From the NCBI GenBank assembly GCA_030433395.1, contig JAUILX010000018.1:1-11917 (forward strand): a DNA stretch of 11,917 nt, given 5' to 3'. Below, piece after piece: positions 1-6,037 of this stretch. Under the pieces are notes generated by a model that saw only the letters and a list, made by a program, of their open reading frames with translations, was not told the DNA's origin and ran no database searches. The position numbers were made by a program, and so were the translations under genes. The first letter of the stretch is position 1; every line of letters begins with the position of its first letter. This DNA is from Chlamydiia bacterium. Its GTDB lineage: Bacteria; Chlamydiota; Chlamydiia; Chlamydiales; JACKPQ01.

Positions 1-1
1 A

Positions 2-211
2 GGCGTCCTGTATGATCCTTCGCTTTTCTATGTCACTAAGTTTTCCACAAGCATTGCTGTTGACGCTAGAACAGGGCATGTCTCATCATATGATCCTAGT
101 AAAAACCCCAAGCGACGCGTCCTGACAAAAGAGGATCGTGATCATGCGTTTTTAACTACAAAATATCCTGATATTAAAATTCGATCAACACTAGATGATT
201 CTGTTTCTTAG
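2..211 (+). CDS. C-terminal part of an unrecognised protein (5' end outside window)
   Basis: An open frame runs from the first complete codon at position 2 to a TAG at 209-211, giving 69 residues with no internal stop. The peptide starts GVLYDPSLFYVTK and ends STLDDSVS. It is hydrophilic and has no membrane segment or motif that I recognise. It converges on the TPR-protein gene, which ends at 281. Absence of stops over 69 codons at the window edge supports a real 3' end, but a chance open frame is not excluded. I assign no function. Confidence 0.55.
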   Translation, partial: GVLYDPSLFYVTKFSTSIAVDARTGHVSSYDPSKNPKRRVLTKEDRDHAFLTTKYPDIKIRSTLDDSVS

Positions 212-280
212 CAACCCAAAGTTTGGGCTATTAAATCCGTTGGAGAGCTCAAAAGATTCGACGACGCGTTGGTGAAACCT

Positions 281-676
281 TTACGAATAGGCCATGATGA
301 GGGCGGAAGCGGCATCGGCGATGCTTTTTTCAGCTTTAGTTTCGAGGTAACGCGCTTGGTCAAATGCTTGGCGTTTATAGCCGAGAAGAAAAAGAGATTT
401 GGCGCGGTTGAGTAGGGTGGGCTCGTGCTCAGGTTCAACTTTAAGTGCTTGCTCTAAGTAGTTGAGGGCAGAGACGTTGTTGCCCATTTGAAGGTAGAGG
501 GCTCCAAGTGTCTGTAGATCGTAGGCGTTATTTTTGGAAAGGACGGCTAGTGCTTCAAAGAAGGAAAGGGCTATCTCATATTTGCCTTGCTTAATATAGG
601 AGTAGGCGACAAAGCGCAAATCATCGAGTTGATCTTCGTCCCATCCTAAGGTGTCTAACCAATTGATCTGACTCAT
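281..676 (-). CDS. TPR protein, type III secretion chaperone-like (LcrH/SycD-type)
   Basis: A 131-residue protein made almost entirely of tetratricopeptide-like helix pairs: about residues 19-50 (AYSYIKQGKYEIALSFFEAL), 53-84 (LGALYLQMGNNVSALNYLEQ) and 87-118 (AKSLFLLGYKRQAFDQARYL). Three TPRs in a small acidic protein is the layout of class II type III secretion chaperones (SycD/LcrH). From memory it corresponds to C. trachomatis CT274, which lies at the same place beside the rsmH cluster. The ATG at 676 overlaps the TGA of the upstream gene as ATGA (673-676), and an AGAAAGG purine run directly precedes it, so translation is probably coupled. TPR proteins are generic scaffolds, so the chaperone role and any secretion link are inference. 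A client could be its operon partner. Confidence 0.85.
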   Translation of the reverse strand: MSQINWLDTLGWDEDQLDDLRFVAYSYIKQGKYEIALSFFEALAVLSKNNAYDLQTLGALYLQMGNNVSALNYLEQALKVEPEHEPTLLNRAKSLFLLGYKRQAFDQARYLETKAEKSIADAASALIMAYS

Positions 677-1161
677 CCTTTCTGATACTGCCTGCGTCTA
701 CCGTTTATTTCGATTAGGTTTTTGTCTTTCTCGCTTAGCGAATCAAAAAACTGGAGCAGGGTTTTACTTTCTTTTTGCTCTTCATCTTCTTCAATGCGCT
801 CCTCCCAATTGTACTCTTTATTCTTTTTTTTGTCTTCCCTCATGCGGCGGATACGGTCGGATTCAAGGGTTCCAAATTCATCACTTCGAATTCCGGGCAA
901 GAGGTGGTGAGTGAAGATGCGCATGCTTGAGCTTTCAAATCCTTTAGGATGAGCGAAGCGTGCCCATTGTTGGGCTCTTTGCCTGGTGCCAAGAAGCTCA
1001 TCGTATGCAGAAAGGTAGCCTGCACGGCTAATAGAGATGCTGGTTTTTGGGGAGAGGCGTGATGCGTCTTTGACAAGTGAGGCTTCATGCTCTTCGCTTG
1101 CTTGAGCATAGCGCGTTGATATTTCAACGCCTAAGTTGTCTATAGTTTTAAAATCTGCCAT
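673..1161 (-). CDS. Charged hypothetical protein, operon partner of the TPR protein (CT273-like by position)
   Basis: A 162-residue hydrophilic protein with no signal peptide or membrane segment. The N-terminal half contains a compact-looking stretch (about residues 35-95, including SISRAGYLSAYDELLGTRQR and FTHHLLPGI). It is followed by a highly charged segment (about 97-130, RIRRMREDKKKNKEYNWEER and acidic residues) that is likely helical or coiled-coil, then a short C-terminal region ending in basic residues. The start is ATG at 1161 with only a weak purine-rich AAAAAG upstream. It is first in a two-gene operon with the TPR gene (4-nt overlap) and diverges from mraZ. By position it matches the hypothetical CT273 of C. 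trachomatis, recalled and not checked. I recognise no domain. Being the client or partner of the TPR protein is inference from the operon. Confidence 0.75.
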   Translation of the reverse strand: MADFKTIDNLGVEISTRYAQASEEHEASLVKDASRLSPKTSISISRAGYLSAYDELLGTRQRAQQWARFAHPKGFESSSMRIFTHHLLPGIRSDEFGTLESDRIRRMREDKKKNKEYNWEERIEEDEEQKESKTLLQFFDSLSEKDKNLIEINGRRRQYQKG

Positions 1162-1198
1162 ATCTTTTTAATACAGCATTTAATCTTTTCTAGATAGT

Positions 1199-1213
1199 AA
1201 TGATAGTATCATT
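1199..1213. repeat. 15-nt perfect palindrome upstream of the CT273-like gene
   Basis: AATGATAGTATCATT reads the same on both strands around a central G, with 7-nt arms. It lies 38 nt upstream of the ATG at 1161 in the divergent intergenic region, where a start region of the minus-strand operon would be expected. It could be an operator or a chance AT-rich palindrome; no second copy was seen in the window. Confidence 0.4.
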
Positions 1214-1264
1214 TTTATCGTCGTTTTTGATTAGGAGGCAGGGCTGAGTAGATGATATTTCAAA

Positions 1265-1280
1265 TTCCACCGATTTCCAC
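1265..1280 (-). promoter_or_regulatory. Candidate MraZ box pair facing the CT273/TPR operon
   Basis: On the minus strand GTGGAA occurs twice at a spacing of exactly 10 nt (1280-1275 and 1270-1265). This is the same hexamer and period as the repeats just before mraZ on the plus strand. Known MraZ operators are tandem TGGGN-type boxes repeated every 10 nt, or GTG-containing boxes in mycoplasmas. The pair points toward the divergent operon starting at 1161. Binding by MraZ here is inference. Confidence 0.45.
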
Positions 1281-1355
1281 TAAAATTTTTGTGTGTTAAT
1301 AGATTGAAGACAACAGGGTTATGTTGGTTGTGAATATTTTTTTGATCAAAATCGG

Positions 1356-1384
1356 TTGCCACAAAGCGATTCTACTGTTAGGAT
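1356..1384 (+). promoter_or_regulatory. Candidate sigma-70-type (sigma-66) promoter of the mraZ operon
   Basis: TTGCCA at 1356-1361 (5 of 6 to TTGACA) is separated by 17 nt from TAGGAT at 1379-1384 (4 of 6 to TATAAT). Transcription would start near 1391, inside the GTGGAA repeats and about 29 nt before the mraZ ATG, so a protein bound to the repeats would block it. No experimental start is available. Confidence 0.45.
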
Positions 1385-1410
1385 GTGGAAATAAGTGGAA
1401 AAACTGGTGG
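1385..1410 (+). promoter_or_regulatory. Candidate MraZ operator (tandem GTGGAA boxes) before mraZ
   Basis: GTGGAA occurs at 1385-1390 and again at 1395-1400, exactly 10 nt apart. A degenerate third unit, TGGTGG at 1405-1410, is slightly out of register: its TGG is one base early. MraZ autorepresses by binding tandem TGG-containing boxes with a 10-nt period upstream of its own gene. The third unit also supplies the GGTGG that may serve as ribosome binding site, 9 nt before ATG 1420, so bound protein could block both transcription and translation start. Confidence 0.6.
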
Positions 1411-1419
1411 TTTTAACAG

Positions 1420-1935
1420 ATGGATGACTTCTCTTTCAGTGGTCTGATTCGAACAAAACTCGACGATAAAAATCGTTTTGTTTTGCCTCAGGCAATGCGC
1501 TATGGCTTAGTAGAAAAGGGCGAGCTCAAATTCGCTCTTGCTCTTGGTCTTGGCGGATGCTTGGCGATTTATCGCATGAGCGATATTTCTGCCATCATTG
1601 CTAAATTCAAGGCAAAGCAACACATTGCTAAGTTTCAAAAGTTCTTTACCCTGTTCTTTTCGACTTTGCACTATACCACGTGCGACAAGCTCGGACGTGT
1701 GGTGCTACCGGGGTCTTTGAAACAAGCGGCGGGTATCACAGGCGATCTTGCTATCGCAGGTGTACTCGATAAGATCGAGATTTGGCCACAAGAGCGCTAT
1801 GACGCTGAGCTCGCTTCATTTATGACGGGCGCAGAATCGGGCGATCTTAAGGGGATGATTGAAGAGGCTTTTTCACTTTTGGGTGAAGAGGCAAAATCCA
1901 CTGATCCAGTGGAGACACTTGAGAGCCTGGTGTGA
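1420..1935 (+). CDS. mraZ: MraZ transcriptional regulator of the division/cell-wall cluster
   Basis: A 171-residue protein with the two AbrB-like half-domains of MraZ. Their signatures are DDKNRFVLP at residues 15-23 and DKLGRVVLP at 89-97, matching the family D-x-K-G-R-x-x-[IL]-P pattern. The second half ends with the typical KIEIWPQERYDAEL segment near 118-131. MraZ proteins form ring-shaped oligomers that bind repeats upstream of their own gene, the first gene of the mra/dcw operon. The usual length is about 140-155 residues; the excess here is mostly an acidic tail after residue 137. The start at 1420 is preceded by GGTGG. The stop overlaps the rsmH start (GTGA, 1932-1935). I recall that Chlamydiaceae lack mraZ, so its presence would favour an environmental chlamydia. 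Confidence 0.93.
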   Translation: MDDFSFSGLIRTKLDDKNRFVLPQAMRYGLVEKGELKFALALGLGGCLAIYRMSDISAIIAKFKAKQHIAKFQKFFTLFFSTLHYTTCDKLGRVVLPGSLKQAAGITGDLAIAGVLDKIEIWPQERYDAELASFMTGAESGDLKGMIEEAFSLLGEEAKSTDPVETLESLV

Positions 1936-2858
1936 GTGAAAAAGCTCATATTCCGGTCTTAAGGAGGCAGTGCATACAAGCGTTTGATGGAGCTGAGATC
2001 TCCATTTTTTTCGACGGAACGCTTGGAGCAGGAGGGCATGCGCAAAGTCTTTTGATGGCGCACCCTGAGCTAGAGAGATATATCGGTTGCGACCGAGATG
2101 AGAGTGCTCTTGCTCTTGCTGCAGAAAATTTAGCGGCCTGGCAGGGAAAGTTAAAAACCGTGCATGGCAATTTTGCTGATATCGATGCGCTTTTAGAGGA
2201 GTGCGGGGTAGAGGTTATTGATGGATGTTTATTAGATTTAGGAGTCTCTTCGATGCAGCTCGATCAAAAAGATAGAGGTTTTAGCTTTTCTAAAGATGGT
2301 CCTTTAGATATGCGGATGGATCAAAATGAGCGCCTAACTGCCAGGCAAGTTGTCAATCAATGGTCCAAGCAACAGCTGACAAAGATTTTTCGCGATTATG
2401 GCGAGATTAAAAATGCTCAAAAGGTTGCTGAAGCTCTTTGCGATGCTCGCAGAAAAAAGCCGTTTGAAACAACCAAAGAACTTGCTGAGTGGGCCTCGTC
2501 TGTAATGGGACACAGCCGCAAGAAGCTGCACCCTGCAACGTTGCTTTTTCAAGCGCTGCGCATAGCTGTTAATTTGGAGCTAGAATCTGTTTGGAAAGGG
2601 ATTGTTAAGGCTTTAAATTTACTCCGCCCAGGCGGAAGGCTTGCTGTGATTGCTTTTCACAGCTTAGAAGATCGAATTGTAAAAAACTTGTTTCGCCAAG
2701 CGGCTCGCCCAAATTATGACTGGCAAGAAGATAAGGTCGAGGGTTTGCCCGAGGTGAAATTGTTAACGAAAAAACCACTCGTTGCAGATTTTGATGAGGT
2801 GCGCTTAAATCCGCGCGCGCGATCAGCAAAGCTACGAGTTGTAGAGAAGATAGGATGA
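1932..2858 (+). CDS. rsmH: 16S rRNA (cytosine-1402-N4)-methyltransferase RsmH
   Basis: A 308-residue protein, normal for RsmH (MraW/YabC), which uses S-adenosylmethionine to methylate N4 of C1402 in the P site of 16S rRNA. Visible motifs are the SAM loop DGTLGAGGH (28-36), acidic CDRDESA (53-59), DLGVSS (102-107), FSFSKDGPLDMRMD (117-130), FQALRI (206-211) and FHSLEDR (242-248). The start is a GTG at 1932 overlapping the mraZ stop (GTGA). It gives the expected MSEKAHIPVL beginning, with HIPVL matching the family N-terminus. The 3' end overlaps ftsL by ATGA. It is the second gene of the tightly coupled mraZ-rsmH-ftsL-ftsI operon. Confidence 0.97.
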   Translation: MSEKAHIPVLRRQCIQAFDGAEISIFFDGTLGAGGHAQSLLMAHPELERYIGCDRDESALALAAENLAAWQGKLKTVHGNFADIDALLEECGVEVIDGCLLDLGVSSMQLDQKDRGFSFSKDGPLDMRMDQNERLTARQVVNQWSKQQLTKIFRDYGEIKNAQKVAEALCDARRKKPFETTKELAEWASSVMGHSRKKLHPATLLFQALRIAVNLELESVWKGIVKALNLLRPGGRLAVIAFHSLEDRIVKNLFRQAARPNYDWQEDKVEGLPEVKLLTKKPLVADFDEVRLNPRARSAKLRVVEKIG

Positions 2859-3172
2859 AACTGAAATTTTTTCAGATTTTAGTATGTGTGGCGGCCCTTG
2901 GAGGGATGCTGTACTCTTACCTTAATACACAGAATGCTTTAGCTCTGTGTCGTATGCGCTTGCCTGCACTTGCTAAAGAAGTTGCTGTGATCAACGAGGA
3001 AAATACACGCATCTCATACGATATTGAGCGTTTTGAAGATCCAAAGAATTTAATGCGACTTGCTAAACAACAGGCCTATCGTCATCTCAAGCAGCCTTTA
3101 CAAGATTTGGTTGTACTTGTTCCCTGCCCTGTTAACGAGTCAGATGAGATCCGGCTCGCCAAAGCCCCATGA
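2855..3172 (+). CDS. ftsL: Cell-division protein FtsL (FtsL/DivIC-like)
   Basis: A 105-residue bitopic membrane protein. A short KLK cytoplasmic start is followed by one hydrophobic segment (about residues 5-25, FFQILVCVAALGGMLYSY). Next comes a predicted coiled-coil region (about 35-75, with LAKEVAVINEENTRISYDIE) and a short tail. Sequence conservation in FtsL is always low; the call rests on size, topology and position between rsmH and ftsI, as in most bacterial dcw clusters and at CT271 in C. trachomatis (recalled). FtsL with its partners activates the septal synthase. The ATG at 2855 overlaps the rsmH stop, with AGG in the preceding bases. The stop overlaps the ftsI start (ATGA). Confidence 0.85.
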   Translation: MKLKFFQILVCVAALGGMLYSYLNTQNALALCRMRLPALAKEVAVINEENTRISYDIERFEDPKNLMRLAKQQAYRHLKQPLQDLVVLVPCPVNESDEIRLAKAP

Positions 3173-5097
3173 ATTTACGCGGAGCTGGGCTCGCAACGTT
3201 TATCTTTGCCCTTTTTTCTTTGTTAATTCTTCAGTTTTATAAGATCCAGGTGATTGAAGGAGATAAGTGGGAAAAAAAAGCTTTTGCTCAACATCGTGTT
3301 GTTGTGTCGATGCCAGCACGCCGGGGATTATTTTTTGGTACAAGTGCTCAAAGACCTGATAGTTTCAAGCCGCTTGTTGTCGATGTTCCAAAATATCATG
3401 TCTATATAGACCCTGATAACATCCCAGTAGATGTTAAATCATTGATGGCCTCTGGCGTGAATGCCTTTTTAGAAAAAGACACTCAATTTATTGCGGAACA
3501 ATTTGCTAAAAAAAGCCGCTCAAGACGCATTGCCTCATGGGTCAGCCGAGATCAGATGGTTGAAATTGAAGGTTGGTGGAAAGGGTTTGCTAAGCAAAAT
3601 AAGCTAGCGAGCAATGCTTTATTTTTTATTCAAGATTGGCAACGCTCATATCCATATGGGTCTTTGCTAGGTCAAGTACTTCATACAGTGCGTGAAAGCA
3701 AAGAGCCCACTGGCGGGCTTGAGCTGATGTATAATCGCATTCTTGAAGGTAGGGATGGCAAACGTATCTTGATGCGTAGCCCGCGCCATTCACTCGAAAT
3801 TGACCAAGTCGCAAAAGAGCCTCGTGATGGCGCTGATGTTTACCTTACGATTGATCCGACTTGTCAAGCAATTTGCGAGCAGGAGATTGCCAAGGCGGCT
3901 CAAAAAGTCAATGCAAAGGGTGGATGGGCGATCATGCTTGATCCGAAGTCAGGGGAGATCTTAGCTCTTGCTCAATATCCGTTTTTTGAGCCCAAGCATT
4001 TTAGTCGCTACTACAATGATTCAAAGCTAACTGAGCATACCAAAGTAAAAGCTATAGCAGATTGCTTTGAACCAGGTTCGACAATGAAGCCCATTACGAT
4101 TGCCATTGCACTGCTTGCAAACGAAGAACTTGCTAAACGAGGTGAAAAGCCTCTTTTTGATCCTGAGGAAAAAATCCGCTGTGATAATGGGCGCGTTCCA
4201 GGGACAATCCATACAATACGCGATGTTTCTTCTCATAAATTTCTGAATATGAAGCTGGCTTTGCTTAAATCATCTAATGTCTATATGGGAAAACTTACCG
4301 AACGTATCGTAAATCGTCTTGGTGAAGACTGGTATCGCGATCAGCTCATTCATGTTTTTGGTTTTGGATCCAAGACAAATGTTGAGCTCCCGTCTGAGGG
4401 GATTGGAATGTTGCCAAAACCTGGAAAGACATATGCGGGAGGTCAGCTGCAGTGGTCAAAGCCCACTCCTTATACGCTTGCTATTGGCTATAACATGCTG
4501 GCGACTAGCATGCAGATGGCGCGCGCTTATGCAATCATTGCAAACGGCGGACACGATGTACATCCCACACTCATAAAGCGCATTTGCCATAAGGATAAAG
4601 AGCTATACCAGATTGATGATCGTCCAACAACAAAGCGCAAGTTGCCGCTTGCTCTTACAAGCCAGCTTATTGACGCGATGAAGCTTGTGACAAAGCCTGG
4701 CGGCTCTGGCGCTCGAGCAGATGTCGCAGGTTATACTGAAGCTGGAAAATCGGGGACTTCTGAAAAAATTGTGGATGGGGGATATTCTAAAAAGATCCAC
4801 TTTGCATCCTTTTTAGGATTTGCTCCAGCAAAAGATGCTCGTTTTGTCTTGTTTATTGGTATCGATGAGCCCGAGTATAAATTTATTCCTGGCTATGGAA
4901 AAACTCATTATGGTGGCAAATGCGCTGCGCCAGTATTTCGAGAAATTGCTCGCCGTACACTTAACTACCTCGGCGTTCCATCCGATGATCCCCACGGATA
5001 CCCTGTGGGTGATCCTAGATATAACCCGGAAAAAGCCGATTCAATTGCGGAGGTAAGGGAGCTAAAGAGCTTGTATGAATCATGGAACCAATCATGA
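3169..5097 (+). CDS. ftsI: Septal peptidoglycan transpeptidase, penicillin-binding protein 3
   Basis: A 642-residue class B penicillin-binding protein. It has an N-terminal membrane anchor (about residues 6-24) and a non-catalytic domain to about 220. The transpeptidase domain has all three active-site motifs: STMK at 304-307 (nucleophile Ser304), SSN at 368-370 and KSGT at 527-530. It cross-links septal peptidoglycan and is a beta-lactam target; in chlamydiae it works without FtsZ. After the anchor the usual RGxIxDRNG segment reads RRGLFFGTSAQRPD, so the DRNG part is not conserved. The ATG overlaps the ftsL stop. The last seven codons (YESWNQS) and stop lie in sequence shared with the downstream antisense glycosyltransferase repeats, so the original C-terminus was probably replaced. 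The last 83 nt overlap the convergent gene ending at 5015. Confidence 0.95.
   Translation: MNLRGAGLATFIFALFSLLILQFYKIQVIEGDKWEKKAFAQHRVVVSMPARRGLFFGTSAQRPDSFKPLVVDVPKYHVYIDPDNIPVDVKSLMASGVNAFLEKDTQFIAEQFAKKSRSRRIASWVSRDQMVEIEGWWKGFAKQNKLASNALFFIQDWQRSYPYGSLLGQVLHTVRESKEPTGGLELMYNRILEGRDGKRILMRSPRHSLEIDQVAKEPRDGADVYLTIDPTCQAICEQEIAKAAQKVNAKGGWAIMLDPKSGEILALAQYPFFEPKHFSRYYNDSKLTEHTKVKAIADCFEPGSTMKPITIAIALLANEELAKRGEKPLFDPEEKIRCDNGRVPGTIHTIRDVSSHKFLNMKLALLKSSNVYMGKLTERIVNRLGEDWYRDQLIHVFGFGSKTNVELPSEGIGMLPKPGKTYAGGQLQWSKPTPYTLAIGYNMLATSMQMARAYAIIANGGHDVHPTLIKRICHKDKELYQIDDRPTTKRKLPLALTSQLIDAMKLVTKPGGSGARADVAGYTEAGKSGTSEKIVDGGYSKKIHFASFLGFAPAKDARFVLFIGIDEPEYKFIPGYGKTHYGGKCAAPVFREIARRTLNYLGVPSDDPHGYPVGDPRYNPEKADSIAEVRELKSLYESWNQS
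4987..5014. repeat. Inverted repeat/hairpin abutting the glycosyltransferase stop codon, inside ftsI
   Basis: Arms GATC-CCCAC-GG (4987-4997) and CC-T-GTGGG-T-GATC (5002-5014) can pair with 11 base pairs, two single-base bulges and the 4-nt loop ATAC. On the minus strand it starts directly after the TAG (5017-5015) of the downstream glycosyltransferase gene. There is no following T run on either strand, so a factor-independent terminator is not supported. It may pause transcription or protect the mRNA end, or merely reflect the ftsI coding sequence (DDPHGYPVGDP). Confidence 0.4.
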
Positions 5098-6037
5098 TTT
5101 CACGTATCAAAGCAAGCCTGCCTTCTTTTCCGCTATAGTGGATGATCTTGACGCTAGGATAAACAATTTCTCGATCCATGTAGTCCCAGATTTCTGTTGA
5201 AGGTGATAGATGACCTTGGACAATATGGCATGGCGTTAGCTCGAGAGAATTTAGGAATTTATTTTTGTTGATTGAGACCGGGAAATTGTTATACATACGA
5301 TAATTTGCCATCCACCAGTCGATAAATGGCTCTGTTTCTTCGTCAGCGCGGAGCACAATTCCAAAATCATCGCTACACTCTTCTTCAAAAAGCTCAAAGA
5401 ACTGATGACGGTAATTGGGGTCAGAGAAAAGAGTTTTTTTTCCAGACTCTCCCATGAGGTGTCTAATTTTGGCATCGGGTCTATCAATATTGTATTCAAT
5501 AGGCATTTGTCCAATAGGATCTTTTAGTGCTTCAGCAAGCACATTGTCATCGTAATCAAAATCATTTGCTCGATTTTTAGCAGCTTGGATCCATAAATCG
5601 TAGATATAGCTTTTCTTTTTTACGACATGCACCCCACCATTAAGTCCATACTTTTTAATGTTGTAGTTGAATGCAGCTGCAAACCCTGAAGGATGATCTG
5701 CATAAGCAAACAAAGGCTCAACATTACAACGAACCATACAATCAAGATCTAGCCAAAGCGTTGTATCAAAAGGAGAGCGTTTCATGTGCTTGATGCGTTT
5801 TAAGCATGCGTTAGCAATGCGTTGGTCAGCTAGTGCTTTGCACTTGACCTTGAAGCTAGGAGAGCTCGTTGCATCGATGATTGTCCCGATTTTTTTTGCT
5901 TGAGCAAGTCCCCAAGGACTCATGCCAAAATCAAGGATTGCTATGGGCGTGTCATTGTGTTTTTTAACGTGTGAATGCCACCATGGCAGCAGCCTTTCAT
6001 AACTGGCATCTGCTCCTACTAATATTCCCTTACTCAC
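5015..6037 (-). CDS. GT-A-fold glycosyltransferase, downstream copy of a tandem pair
   Basis: A 340-residue protein resembling GT8-type nucleotide-sugar glycosyltransferases. LWLDLDC (94-100) carries a DxD metal/sugar-nucleotide motif (D97, D99). GLNGGVHVV (131-139) resembles the family G-x-N-x-G-x-x-V strand, and HYSG (300-303) resembles the C-terminal HYxG motif. It lacks a signal peptide or membrane segment, so it is probably cytosolic; the acceptor is unknown. The start is GTG at 6037 with GGAG 6 nt upstream, lying within the 3' end of the upstream paralogue (8-nt overlap). It is 80-85% identical to that copy by eye, apart from an 8-residue gap near 125. Homology ends at H321; the last 19 residues are read through antisense ftsI sequence. 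Exact donor sugar cannot be told. Confidence 0.8.
   Translation of the reverse strand: MSKGILVGADASYERLLPWWHSHVKKHNDTPIAILDFGMSPWGLAQAKKIGTIIDATSSPSFKVKCKALADQRIANACLKRIKHMKRSPFDTTLWLDLDCMVRCNVEPLFAYADHPSGFAAAFNYNIKKYGLNGGVHVVKKKSYIYDLWIQAAKNRANDFDYDDNVLAEALKDPIGQMPIEYNIDRPDAKIRHLMGESGKKTLFSDPNYRHQFFELFEEECSDDFGIVLRADEETEPFIDWWMANYRMYNNFPVSINKNKFLNSLELTPCHIVQGHLSPSTEIWDYMDREIVYPSVKIIHYSGKEGRLALIREIMIGSMIHTSSLAPLPPQLNRLFPGYI
5074..6034. repeat. Tandem duplication unit, copy A (glycosyltransferase)
   Basis: Nearly the whole 5074-6034 segment recurs at 6059-7043. The offset is 985 nt at the left end and 1009 nt at the right end; the 24-nt difference is the 8-codon gap near residue 125. Identity starts sharply at 5074 (28 nt identical, 5074-5101 with 6059-6086) and stops just before the start codons. 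Confidence 0.85.

Noticed and set aside
210..229. Palindrome CCCAAAGTTTGGG (215-227) between convergent genes as a terminator
   Set aside because: The stem is short once a loop is allowed and no T run follows on either strand, so a terminator cannot be supported.
208..438. 76-codon minus-strand frame overlapping the TPR gene
   Set aside because: It lies in another frame of the TPR gene, has low-complexity Ser/Pro composition and no motif; it is a shadow frame.
840..1127. 95-codon minus-strand frame inside the CT273-like gene
   Set aside because: It overlaps the longer frame that fits the operon (4-nt overlap with the TPR gene) and shows no domain.
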